DNA from: Escherichia sp. MOD1-EC7003
GTDB taxonomy: Bacteria > Pseudomonadota > Gammaproteobacteria > Enterobacterales > Enterobacteriaceae
Direction of reading: 5' to 3'
DNA length: 34,774 nucleotides
Assembly: GCF_002965065.1 (NCBI RefSeq)
Contig: NZ_PTRE01000066.1
Coordinates: forward strand, 1 to 34,774
Shown: one piece after another, positions 1 through 6,715 of the stretch
Layout: each line of letters starts with the position of its first letter
Position numbering within the stretch: the stretch's first letter is position 1
Notes under the pieces: model-generated
Database searches by the model: none
What the model was told of the DNA's origin: nothing
What the model saw: the letters and a program-made list of their open reading frames with translations, nothing else
Position numbers and translations under genes: made by a program

Positions 1-84
1 CGCTCCTATTTCGCCTGTAGCGCTGGCGGCGCAACAATCGAAACACTGAAAGCGTATGTGGAATCGCAGAAAACACCTGATTAG
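1..84 (+). CDS. IS200/IS605-family transposase TnpA, C-terminal fragment (cut by window edge)
   Basis: The first 84 bases read open in frame 1 and encode 27 residues ending ...[18 protein letters not shown] before a TAG stop. This matches the C-terminal helix of Y1 (HUH) single-strand transposases of the IS200/IS605 family, in which the catalytic Tyr and a metal-binding Gln are spaced Y-x-x-x-Q. Here these would be Tyr at bases 55-57 and Gln at 67-69, preceded by the usual aromatic/Gly segment (SYFACSAGG). The start lies outside the window, so I cannot say whether the gene is intact. A REP-associated RAYT transposase is a less likely alternative because its C-terminal end differs. The assignment rests on a short stretch. 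Confidence 0.6.
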   Translation, partial: RSYFACSAGGATIETLKAYVESQKTPD

Positions 85-121
85 CTCCCCTTATATCTCC
101 GCCCGATTGGGCGAGGGTTTA
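1..121 (+). mobile_element. End of an IS200/IS605-type insertion sequence
   Basis: A TnpA reading frame ends at 84. About 16 bases later comes a compact hairpin at 100-113 (CGCCC-GATT-GGGCG), followed by GGTTTAC. IS200/IS605 elements have no terminal inverted repeats; they end in short imperfect hairpins close to the cleavage site, which fits this layout. The exact boundary is not visible. I place it between the hairpin and the OxyR-type operator that starts at about 134. In K-12, ahpC is the divergent neighbour of dsbG, so this element appears to sit between them. Confidence 0.45.
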
Positions 122-133
122 CGGGGCATTTGC

Positions 134-170
134 TAAGCTCTTACCTATGACAGTGATAGGTTATGCCTTT
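134..170 (+). promoter_or_regulatory. OxyR-type operator upstream of dsbG
   Basis: The segment contains CTAT (145-148), seven bases, then ATAG (156-159), flanked at the correct spacing by TAAG (134-137) and CTTT (167-170). This follows the tetrameric OxyR layout ATAG-N7-CTAT-N7-ATAG-N7-CTAT; the two inner half-sites are perfect and the outer ones each partly match. dsbG is a known member of the OxyR regulon. The site lies 37-73 bases before the dsbG start, where it could contact polymerase at the dsbG promoter. Confidence 0.6.
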
Positions 171-206
171 GGCTCCATTTTTGCACTGACTGAAAAGGAC
201 AAATTA

Positions 207-953
207 ATGTTAAAAAAGATACTTTTACTGGCTCTGCTTCCTGCCTTCGCCTTCGCAGAGGAACTTCCTACTCCAGTAAAAGCGATTGAAAAACAGGGTA
301 TTACGATTATCAAAACGTTCGATGCCCCCGGAGGAATGAAAGGTTATCTCGGAAAGTATCAGGATATGGGCGTCACCATCTACCTGACTCCAGATGGTAA
401 GCACGCTATCTCTGGTTACATGTACAACGAGAAAGGTGAAAATCTGAGTAACACGCTTATCGAAAAAGAAATTTATGCGCCAGCCGGACGCGAAATGTGG
501 CAACGGATGGAACAATCGCACTGGCTCCTCGACGGTAAAAAAGACGCGCCGGTCATTGTCTACGTCTTCGCCGATCCGTTCTGCCCATATTGTAAACAGT
601 TCTGGCAGCAGGCCCGCCCGTGGGTAAATTCTGGCAAAGTGCAATTGAGAACATTGTTGGTTGGAGTTATCAAACCAGAAAGTCCGGCGACAGCCGCGGC
701 AATTCTGGCCTCAAAAGATCCCGCAAAAACCTGGCAACACTATGAAGCCTCTGACGGCAAGCTTAAGCTAAATGTGCCTGCAAACGTAAGCACAGAGCAA
801 ATGAAAGTGTTAAGCGACAACGAGAAACTCATGGACGATCTGGGAGCAAATGTCACACCGGCTATCTATTACATGAGTAAGGAAAATACACTGCAACAGG
901 CCGTGGGGTTGCCCGATCAGAAAACGCTTAATATCATTATGGGGAATAAATAA
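207..953 (+). CDS. dsbG: Thiol:disulfide interchange protein DsbG (periplasmic isomerase/chaperone)
   Basis: DsbG is a 248-residue, dimeric, periplasmic V-shaped thioredoxin-fold protein. It is kept reduced by DsbD and protects single cysteines from sulfenylation. The start at 207 gives a typical signal peptide ([17 protein letters not shown], cleavage before EELPT) and has an AAAGGAC ribosome site seven to thirteen bases upstream. An in-frame ATG at 147 would place a non-signal segment in front and is rejected. The active site CPYC is at precursor residues 126-129 (mature 109-112), and the cis-Pro motif T-P-A is near the C-terminal end. Sequence and length match K-12 DsbG almost exactly. An OxyR-type operator lies upstream, and an IS end replaces the usual ahpC-proximal spacer. 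Confidence 0.97.
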   Translation: MLKKILLLALLPAFAFAEELPTPVKAIEKQGITIIKTFDAPGGMKGYLGKYQDMGVTIYLTPDGKHAISGYMYNEKGENLSNTLIEKEIYAPAGREMWQRMEQSHWLLDGKKDAPVIVYVFADPFCPYCKQFWQQARPWVNSGKVQLRTLLVGVIKPESPATAAAILASKDPAKTWQHYEASDGKLKLNVPANVSTEQMKVLSDNEKLMDDLGANVTPAIYYMSKENTLQQAVGLPDQKTLNIIMGNK

Positions 954-966
954 CAGATAATTTATT

Positions 967-1000
967 GATGGTTGAAATTTATCTCTACTTTTCAACCATC
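967..1000 (+). terminator. Hairpin after dsbG, possible terminator
   Basis: A perfect 11-bp stem, GATGGTTGAAA (967-977) with TTTCAACCATC (990-1000), has a 12-base loop and begins 13 bases after the dsbG stop. It lacks a clear run of U on the plus strand (CTTAAAACGC follows), so it may stabilise the 3' end or terminate only weakly. Confidence 0.4.
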
Positions 1001-1083
1001 CTTAAAACGCATGAATTGCTCGTAACCAACCTGACAGCTATGCTATTTTAGAAAAACTTAATCCAAAGTTAAGTAAAAAAACA

Positions 1084-1120
1084 TAATCAATGAAAATACA
1101 TACACAAAAAACATTGATTA
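1084..1120. repeat. Long-spaced dyad upstream of ybdO
   Basis: TAATCAATG (1084-1092) and CATTGATTA (1112-1120) are perfect 9-base inverted repeats separated by 19 AT-rich bases. The dyad ends 41 bases before the ybdO start and lies in very AT-rich sequence. It could be a binding site for a dimeric regulator, possibly YbdO itself, but no known consensus was recognised. Confidence 0.4.
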
Positions 1121-1161
1121 AGTGAATGCGCCATGGAAGAAAAATATATCCGGAGTACTGT

Positions 1162-2064
1162 ATGGCCAATCTCTACGACTTGAAAAAGTTCGACTTAAAT
1201 CTTCTTGTCATATTTGAGTGTATTTATCAGAATTTAAGCATCAGCAGGGCTGCTGAATCACTATATATCACCCCATCAGCCGTGAGTCAGTCGTTACAAC
1301 GCTTACGTGCGCAATTTAATGATCCTTTATTCATTCGCTCAGGAAAAGGGATCGTGCCGACGACGACAGGTTTAAATCTGCATCACCATCTCGAGAAAAA
1401 TCTCAGAGGCCTCGAACAAACAATTAATATAGTCAATAAGTCTGAGCTAAAGAAAAAATTTATTATTTACGGCCCTCAGCTCATTTCTTGCTCTAATAAT
1501 AGTATGCTGATCCGCTGCCTACGGCAAGATGCCGCTGTCGAGATTGAGTGCCATGATATCCTCATGTCAGCAGAGAATGCTGAAGAGCTGTTGGTTCACC
1601 GCAAAGCCGATCTGGTGAACACCCAAATGCCAGTACTCAGCCGTTCCGTTATTTGCATGCCATTGCATACGATTCGCAGTACTCTAATTTGTAGTAATAA
1701 ACATCCGCGAATTACTGATAACAGCACTTATGAACAAATTATGGCAGAAGAATTCACCCAATTAATATCTAAATCAGCAGGGATTGATGATATTCAAATG
1801 GAAATAGACGAGAAGTTTATGAGTCGTAAAATCTCATTTCGTGGTTCCTCTTTACTGACAATCATTAATAGCATTGCAGTTACTGATTTACTGGGGATAG
1901 TTCCCTATGAACTTTATAAATCCCACAGTGGCTTTCTTAATTTAAAAGAGGTAAAACTTGAGAATCCGTTACCTTCAATAAAGCTTTACATCTCCTATAA
2001 TAAATCTTCTTTAAATAACCTGGTGTTCTCACGATTTATTGACCGTCTAAATGAGAACTTTTGA
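1162..2064 (+). CDS. ybdO: LysR-type transcriptional regulator YbdO
   Basis: This is a 300-residue LysR-family regulator. The N-terminal winged helix-turn-helix covers about residues 8-65 (SISRAAESLYITPSAVSQSLQRLRAQF is the HTH core), followed by a linker helix and a LysR effector-binding domain. The ATG at 1162 is chosen because GGAG lies 7-10 bases upstream and the protein then begins MANLYDLKKFDLNLL as in K-12. The upstream in-frame ATG at 1126 would add 12 residues and has no good ribosome site. The gene is clearly richer in A+T than the ent genes, as is common for H-NS-silenced accessory regulators. Its targets are not evident from position, since its neighbours dsbG and ybdN are co-directional and separated by non-coding gaps. 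Confidence 0.92.
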   Translation: MANLYDLKKFDLNLLVIFECIYQNLSISRAAESLYITPSAVSQSLQRLRAQFNDPLFIRSGKGIVPTTTGLNLHHHLEKNLRGLEQTINIVNKSELKKKFIIYGPQLISCSNNSMLIRCLRQDAAVEIECHDILMSAENAEELLVHRKADLVNTQMPVLSRSVICMPLHTIRSTLICSNKHPRITDNSTYEQIMAEEFTQLISKSAGIDDIQMEIDEKFMSRKISFRGSSLLTIINSIAVTDLLGIVPYELYKSHSGFLNLKEVKLENPLPSIKLYISYNKSSLNNLVFSRFIDRLNENF

Positions 2065-2126
2065 TATATAACTTCAGACAGGCACTATAACTTTTACCTA
2101 TTTATTTACGGTATAAATGAAAAATA

Positions 2127-2149
2127 AAACACTCTGCTTTACAGTGTTT
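2127..2149 (+). terminator. Short hairpin after ybdO
   Basis: AAACACT (2127-2133) pairs with AGTGTTT (2143-2149) across a nine-base loop, 62 bases after the ybdO stop. No T-run follows. It could be a weak terminator or part of the ybdN promoter region. Confidence 0.25.
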
Positions 2150-2153
2150 ACTG

Positions 2154-2159
2154 TATAAT
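2154..2159 (+). promoter_or_regulatory. Candidate -10 box for ybdN-ybdM
   Basis: A perfect TATAAT lies 52 bases before the ybdN start. I found no good -35 hexamer at 16-18 bases upstream, so the assignment rests on the -10 alone. Confidence 0.35.
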
Positions 2160-2210
2160 TAACGGCCTCATCTCACTGATCACCATGTAACGTTCAAAGA
2201 GCGTCTTCAG

Positions 2211-3431
2211 ATGTCTATTTATAAAATTCCTCTTCCGCTCAATATTCTGGAAGCAGCACGAGAGCGTATTACCTGGACACTCAACACCCTCCCCCGCGTT
2301 TGTGTCTCATTTTCTGGCGGCAAAGACTCTGGTTTAATGCTGCATCTGACAGCCGAACTTGCCCGACAAATGGGCAAAAAATTTTGTGTTTTATTTATCG
2401 ACTGGGAGGCACAATTCTCTTGCACCATTAACTATGTTCAGTCCCTGCGCGAATTGTACGCCGATGTTATCGAAGAGTTCTACTGGGTTGCACTCCCGCT
2501 CACGACGCAAAATTCCCTATCACAATACCAACCAGAATGGCAGTGCTGGGAACCTGATGTCGAATGGGTACGCTCCCCCCCGCAAGATGCGATAACCGAT
2601 CCTGACTTTTTCTCCTTTTACCAGACAGGCATGACCTTCGAACAATTTGTGCGTGAGTTTGCCGAATGGTTTTCACAAAAACGTCCTGCGGCTATGATGA
2701 TCGGCATCCGTGCGGATGAGTCCTACAACCGTTTTGTTGCCATCGCCAGTTTAAATAAACAACGTTTTGCCGATGATAAACCCTGGACCACAGCCGCACC
2801 AGGCGGTCATAGCTGGTACATTTACCCCATCTACGACTGGAAAGTGGCTGATATCTGGACCTGGTATGCTAACCATCACAGCCTCTGTAACCCACTGTAT
2901 AACATAATGTATCAGGCAGGCGTTCCTCTGCGTCATATGCGAATTTGCGAACCTTTTGGCCCGGAGCAACGGCAGGGATTATGGCTCTATCACGTTATCG
3001 AACCGGATCGCTGGGCTGCTATGTGCGCCCGAGTCAGCGGGGTAAAAAGTGGCGGCATTTATGCCGGACATGACAACCATTTTTATGGTCATCGGAAAAT
3101 CCTCAAACCAGAGCATTTAAACTGGCGAGAGTATGCATTATTGCTGCTTGATAGCATGCCGGAGAAAACAGCTGAACATTACCGCAATAAAATCGCCATT
3201 TATTTACACTGGTATCAGAAAAAAGGCATCGAGGTTCCACAAACCCAGCAAGGGGACATTGGCGCGAAAGATATCCCCTCCTGGCGGCGAATATGCAAAG
3301 TTTTACTCAATAACGATTACTGGTGCCGGGCATTATCATTTAGCCCTACGAAAGCGAAGAACTATCAGCGTTATAACGAACGGATAAAAGGAAAACGTCA
3401 GGAATGGGGGATACTATGCAACAACGATTAA
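2211..3431 (+). CDS. ybdN: PP-loop ATPase YbdN (PAPS-reductase-like, DUF3440)
   Basis: This 406-residue protein has a PAPS reductase/ATP-pyrophosphatase fold at the N-terminus. The PP-loop SGGKDS is at residues 35-40, and a DUF3440-type C-terminal region follows. The motif implies nucleotide alpha-phosphate (adenylation-type) chemistry, but there is no demonstrated reaction that I know of. The family is homologous to IbrA, which with IbrB promotes expression of immunoglobulin-binding Eib proteins in some E. coli. The end overlaps ybdM by 28 bases, so the two are almost certainly co-transcribed and translationally coupled. Length and start match K-12 YbdN. The substrate is unknown. Confidence 0.93.
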   Translation: MSIYKIPLPLNILEAARERITWTLNTLPRVCVSFSGGKDSGLMLHLTAELARQMGKKFCVLFIDWEAQFSCTINYVQSLRELYADVIEEFYWVALPLTTQNSLSQYQPEWQCWEPDVEWVRSPPQDAITDPDFFSFYQTGMTFEQFVREFAEWFSQKRPAAMMIGIRADESYNRFVAIASLNKQRFADDKPWTTAAPGGHSWYIYPIYDWKVADIWTWYANHHSLCNPLYNIMYQAGVPLRHMRICEPFGPEQRQGLWLYHVIEPDRWAAMCARVSGVKSGGIYAGHDNHFYGHRKILKPEHLNWREYALLLLDSMPEKTAEHYRNKIAIYLHWYQKKGIEVPQTQQGDIGAKDIPSWRRICKVLLNNDYWCRALSFSPTKAKNYQRYNERIKGKRQEWGILCNND

Positions 3432-4033
3432 CGCAGGATTTAACCCAATTTCTCGCCAGCTTGCCGGAAGACGATCGCATCAAAGCGATTAATGAAATCC
3501 GCATGGCGATCCATCAGGTTAGCCCCTTTCGTGAAGAGCCAGTGGATTGCGTTCTGTGGGTTAAAAACAGCCAACTAATGCCTAATGATTACAACCCAAA
3601 CAACGTGGCACCACCAGAAAAAAAACTGCTGCAAAAATCCATTGAAATAGATGGTTTTACCCAACCTATTGTGGTCACGCATACGGAAAAAAATGCCCTG
3701 GAAATCGTTGATGGCTTTCACCGTCATGAAATTGGTAAAGGCTCTAACACATTAAAAATGCGATTAAAAGGATATTTACCGGTCACCTGTCTGGAAGGAA
3801 CACGTAACGAACGTATCGCCGCGACTATTCGTCATAACCGCGCCCGAGGACGCCACCAGATCACTGCCATGTCCGAAATTGTTCGTGAACTCAGCCAGTT
3901 GGGTTGGGACGATAATAAAATCGGCAAAGAACTGGGAATGGATAGTGACGAAGTGCTGCGCCTGAAGCAAATTAACGGCCTGCAAGAGTTGTTTGCCGAC
4001 CGTCAATATTCCCGCGCCTGGACTGTCAAATAA
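3404..4033 (+). CDS. ybdM: ParB/Srx-fold protein YbdM (IbrB-like)
   Basis: This is a 209-residue protein with a ParB-N/sulfiredoxin-type domain. LMPNDYNPNN lies near residues 58-67, DGFHRHEIGKG at 103-113, and NRARGRHQ at 145-152. A helix-turn-helix-like segment follows at about 172-192 (IGKELGMDSDEVLRLKQI). ParB-type folds can bind CTP or ATP and contact DNA. The homologue IbrB acts with IbrA as an expression regulator. Two starts are possible: ATG 3404 (the length I recall for K-12) and ATG 3416, which has a better GGGGGA ribosome site and would remove four residues. The stop abuts the ybdL stop on the other strand with no base between them. Confidence 0.9.
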   Translation: MGDTMQQRLTQDLTQFLASLPEDDRIKAINEIRMAIHQVSPFREEPVDCVLWVKNSQLMPNDYNPNNVAPPEKKLLQKSIEIDGFTQPIVVTHTEKNALEIVDGFHRHEIGKGSNTLKMRLKGYLPVTCLEGTRNERIAATIRHNRARGRHQITAMSEIVRELSQLGWDDNKIGKELGMDSDEVLRLKQINGLQELFADRQYSRAWTVK

Positions 4034-5194
4034 CTACAGCTGGCGCAGGCGTTCAGCCGCTGCCAGCAACGTCGATTCCTTCTTGGCAAAACAGAGACGA
4101 ATCAGTTTATGGGGAAAGGAATCGGCGCAAAACACCGACAGCGGGATCGCCGCCACACCATGCTCCCGCGTCAGCCACTGGCAAAAATCAACATCATCCA
4201 GCGCAGAAACCGCGCTGTAATCCACCAGCAAAAAGTATGTGCCTTCGCACGGTAAAATCTCCAGCCGACTCTCACTTAAGGCGTTCACCAGAATATCGCG
4301 CTTCTGGCGATAAAAGTCCGGTAATGCAAGATAGTGTTCAGGTTCTGCTCGCAACATATCGGCAAGGGCCAGTTGTGCTGGGGTATTCACCGAAAAAGTC
4401 AGATATTGATGCACCTTGCGGATCTCGGCGCTGATGGGCGCAGGCGCAACGCAGTAACCCACTTTCCAGCCAGTCATATGATATGTCTTACCAAACGATG
4501 ACACCGCAACCGCTCGCTCACGCAGTTGCGGATGCGCCAACACGCTGGCATGGCCTTGTTGTGAAAAGTTGATGTGCTCGTAGACTTCATCACTAATAAC
4601 AAAAATCTCGCGGTCGGCAATTGCCTGCCACAAAGCTGCGAAATCAGCCTGCTGCCAGACAGTTGCGCTGGGATTATGCGGCGTGTTGAGGATCACCAGA
4701 CGGGTGCGTTCACTCAGCAGCGCGGCAAATTCCTGCCAATCCACACGAAAATGCGGTGGTTGCAGTGCAATACGTTTCACTATTCCCCCCGAAAGCGCGA
4801 CGGCGGGAGCGTAACTGTCATAGCTGGGATCAAAACAAATCACTTCATCGCCATTGCGCACCAATGCGGTTATCGCTGCATATAGCGCTTCCGTCGCCCC
4901 AGCCGTTACGGTGATATCGTTGTCAGCATCTGGTTGATAGCCATACAGCCGTTCCGTTTTCTGAGCAATAGCCTCGCGTAATGCCCTCACACCGGTCATT
5001 GGCGCGTATTGATTTGCTCCCTGATTAACGTGGTACGCAAGCCGCTCCTGTAAATAGCGCGGACCATCAAAATCAGGAAAGCCTTGCGACAGGTTAATTG
5101 CCTGGTGCTGCTGCGCTAAAGCGCTCATCTGGGTAAAAATAGTGGTGCCAAGTTGTGGAAGTTTGCTTTGTGGAATCAGAGGGTTATTTGTCAT
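4034..5194 (-). CDS. ybdL: Methionine/aromatic aminotransferase YbdL (PLP-dependent)
   Basis: This 386-residue fold-type I aminotransferase of the kynurenine aminotransferase group is known in E. coli to prefer methionine and also to accept His and Phe. The PLP lysine is K236 in SSFGKTYHMTGWKVGY. Other visible landmarks are NTPHNPSA (about 170-177), SDEVYEH (about 201-207, Asp and Tyr contacting PLP) and the C-terminal RLCFAK carboxylate-binding Arg. It diverges from ybdH, and two MetJ boxes lie in the shared gap, consistent with a link to methionine supply. The start at 5194 matches K-12. The 3' end abuts the convergent ybdM. Confidence 0.96.
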   Translation of the reverse strand: MTNNPLIPQSKLPQLGTTIFTQMSALAQQHQAINLSQGFPDFDGPRYLQERLAYHVNQGANQYAPMTGVRALREAIAQKTERLYGYQPDADNDITVTAGATEALYAAITALVRNGDEVICFDPSYDSYAPAVALSGGIVKRIALQPPHFRVDWQEFAALLSERTRLVILNTPHNPSATVWQQADFAALWQAIADREIFVISDEVYEHINFSQQGHASVLAHPQLRERAVAVSSFGKTYHMTGWKVGYCVAPAPISAEIRKVHQYLTFSVNTPAQLALADMLRAEPEHYLALPDFYRQKRDILVNALSESRLEILPCEGTYFLLVDYSAVSALDDVDFCQWLTREHGVAAIPLSVFCADSFPHKLIRLCFAKKESTLLAAAERLRQL

Positions 5195-5229
5195 TTTTAT
5201 CGTACCTGATGAAGTTGCGTGTTGAAGGC

Positions 5230-5257
5230 ACTATAACACGATGCTAGTATTTGGCAA
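5230..5257 (-). promoter_or_regulatory. Candidate sigma-70 promoter of ybdL
   Basis: On the minus strand, TTGCCA (5252-5257) is followed after 16 bases by TATAGT (5230-5235), each 5 of 6 to consensus. Transcription would begin near 5223, about 29 bases before the ybdL start. The MetJ boxes lie just upstream of the -35. Confidence 0.5.
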
Positions 5258-5260
5258 TCA

Positions 5261-5276
5261 AGACGTTTAGCCGTCT
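5261..5276. promoter_or_regulatory. Two adjacent MetJ (met-box) operators between ybdL and ybdH
   Basis: AGACGTTT (5261-5268) and AGCCGTCT (5269-5276) are adjacent 8-base units. Each matches the met-box AGACGTCT at 7 of 8 positions. MetJ binds cooperatively to two or more contiguous boxes. The site is 26 bases before the ybdH start and next to the -35 of ybdL, so it could repress both when S-adenosylmethionine is high. Confidence 0.6.
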
Positions 5277-5302
5277 AAATAAAACAATAAGGACAACACA
5301 AC

Positions 5303-6391
5303 ATGCCTCACAATCCTATCCGCGTCGTCGTTGGCCCTGCTAACTACTTTTCTCATCCCGGCAGTCTCAATCACCTGTATGATTTTTTCACTGATGAACA
5401 GCTTTCTCGCGCAGTGTGGATCTACGGCGAACGCGCCATTGCTGCGGCACAAACCAAACTGCCGCCTGCGTTTGAACTGCCAGGGGCAAAGCATATTTTG
5501 TTTCGCGGTCATTGCAGCGAAAGCGATGTACAACAACTGGCGGCTGAGTCCGGTGACGATCGCAGCGTGGTGATTGGCGTCGGTGGCGGCGCACTGCTCG
5601 ACACCGCGAAAGCCCTCGCCCGCCGTCTCGGTCTGCCGTTTGTTGCCGTTCCAACGATCGCCGCTACCTGCGCTGCCTGGACACCGCTCTCTGTCTGGTA
5701 TAACGATGCCGGACAAGCGCTGCATTATGAGATTTTCAATGACGCCAATTTTATGGTGCTGGTGGAACCGGAGATTATCCTCAATGCGCCGCAAGAATAT
5801 CTGCTGGCGGGGATCGGTGACACGCTGGCGAAATGGTATGAAGCGGTGGTGTTGGCTCCGCAACCAGAAACGTTGCCGCTAACCGTGCGGCTGGGGATCA
5901 ATAATGCGCAGGCCATTCGCGACGTCTTGTTAAACACCAGCGAACAAGCGCTGAACGATCAGCAAAATCAGCAGTTAACGCAGTCATTTTGCGATGTGGT
6001 GGATGCCATTATCGCCGGAGGTGGAATGGTCGGTGGTCTGGGCGATCGTTTTACACGCGTTGCAGCGGCCCATGCCGTGCATAACGGCCTGACCGTGCTG
6101 CCGCAAACCGAGAAGTTCCTCCACGGCACCAAAGTCGCCTACGGAATTCTGGTACAAAGCGCCTTGCTGGGGCAGGATGATGTGCTGGCGCAATTAACTG
6201 AAGCGTATCAGCGTTTTCATCTGCCGACTACGCTGGCAGAGCTGGAAGTGGAAATCAATAATCAGGTGGAGATTGACAAAGTGATTGCCCACACCTTGCG
6301 TCCGGTGGAATCCATTCATTACATGCCGATAACATTGACACCAGATACGTTACGTGCAGCATTCGAAAAAGTGGAGTCGTTTAAAGCCTGA
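5303..6391 (+). CDS. hcxA: Hydroxycarboxylate dehydrogenase A (HcxA/YbdH)
   Basis: This 362-residue member of the iron-type alcohol dehydrogenase/glycerol dehydrogenase superfamily was formerly named ybdH. The nucleotide-binding motif GVGGGALLDTAK starts at residue 92. Metal-site segments are visible as AGIGDTLAKWYE and, later, HAVHNGL and FLHGTKVAYG. The K-12 enzyme reduces 2-oxo acids such as 2-oxoglutarate and 2-oxobutanoate with NADPH. An AAGGA ribosome site lies 10-14 bases before the ATG at 5303. It is divergent from ybdL and shares the MetJ boxes. 2-Oxo acids are also products of methionine metabolism, which fits the pairing, but that functional link is inference. Confidence 0.94.
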   Translation: MPHNPIRVVVGPANYFSHPGSLNHLYDFFTDEQLSRAVWIYGERAIAAAQTKLPPAFELPGAKHILFRGHCSESDVQQLAAESGDDRSVVIGVGGGALLDTAKALARRLGLPFVAVPTIAATCAAWTPLSVWYNDAGQALHYEIFNDANFMVLVEPEIILNAPQEYLLAGIGDTLAKWYEAVVLAPQPETLPLTVRLGINNAQAIRDVLLNTSEQALNDQQNQQLTQSFCDVVDAIIAGGGMVGGLGDRFTRVAAAHAVHNGLTVLPQTEKFLHGTKVAYGILVQSALLGQDDVLAQLTEAYQRFHLPTTLAELEVEINNQVEIDKVIAHTLRPVESIHYMPITLTPDTLRAAFEKVESFKA

Positions 6392-6399
6392 CGTACAAT

Positions 6400-6597
6400 T
6401 TAGCAGCAGCGCGCACCGCCTTTACCACCGTAGCGCGCGTCCTGCCGCTCACGGAAAAACTCCTCATAGGTCATCGGCGTTTGATCAGGATGGTTAACCC
6501 GCATATGTTCGACATAGTTGTCGTAATCAGGCATACCAATCATCAGTTTCGCCGCCTGACCTAAATATTTTCCGGCTTTTGCCAGTGAATCAAACAT
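6400..6597 (-). CDS. ybdD: Small DUF466 protein YbdD
   Basis: This 65-residue protein begins [21 protein letters not shown] and ends GGKGGARCC. Its family (DUF466/YbdD-YjiX) is regularly encoded directly downstream of CstA-type transporters and is reported to support their pyruvate uptake. The ATG at 6597 is chosen over the TTG three bases upstream; GGAGG at 6603-6607 supports it. It follows cstA on the same strand after a 118-base gap with a hairpin and a REP element, so it is probably the distal gene of a cstA-ybdD operon. It converges on ybdH with eight bases between the stop codons. Confidence 0.93.
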   Translation of the reverse strand: MFDSLAKAGKYLGQAAKLMIGMPDYDNYVEHMRVNHPDQTPMTYEEFFRERQDARYGGKGGARCC

Positions 6598-6630
6598 CAA
6601 TACCTCCGGTAATCAGGTTGCTGAGATATT

Positions 6631-6663
6631 GCCGGATGCAGCGTGAACGCCTTATCCGGCCTG
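6631..6663. repeat. REP element between cstA and ybdD
   Basis: The segment starts GCCGGATGCAGCGTGAACG and ends ATCCGGCC. It is a standard E. coli REP palindrome with GCCGGAT/ATCCGGC arms. REP stems often protect upstream mRNA from 3' exonucleases, which would make cstA mRNA outlast ybdD mRNA. Confidence 0.85.
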
Positions 6664-6673
6664 GAATTGCTGA

Positions 6674-6710
6674 GAGTAAGGGGAAACGCTCGGAACATTC
6701 CCCCTCACTC
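6674..6710 (-). other. RNA hairpin after the cstA stop codon
   Basis: On the minus strand a 13-bp stem (forward arms 6674-6686 and 6698-6710) has an 11-base loop. It contains two G-U pairs and otherwise pairs fully. It begins five bases after the cstA stop. There is no U-run after it, so it looks like an mRNA-stabilising or processing structure rather than a full terminator. Confidence 0.4.
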
Positions 6711-6715
6711 TGACT

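Noticed and set aside
100..113. CGCCC-GATT-GGGCG as an ordinary transcription terminator
   Set aside because: The stem is only five base pairs and no clean T-run follows. It fits better as the terminal hairpin of the IS200/IS605-type element.
1126..1161. Upstream start for ybdO
   Set aside because: It has no ribosome site and lies just after the dyad. The ATG at 1162 has GGAG at proper distance and gives the usual LysR N-terminus.
5267..5863. Open frame opposite to the start of ybdH/hcxA
   Set aside because: It lies entirely on the reverse of a well conserved gene and across its promoter, and shows no recognisable domain.
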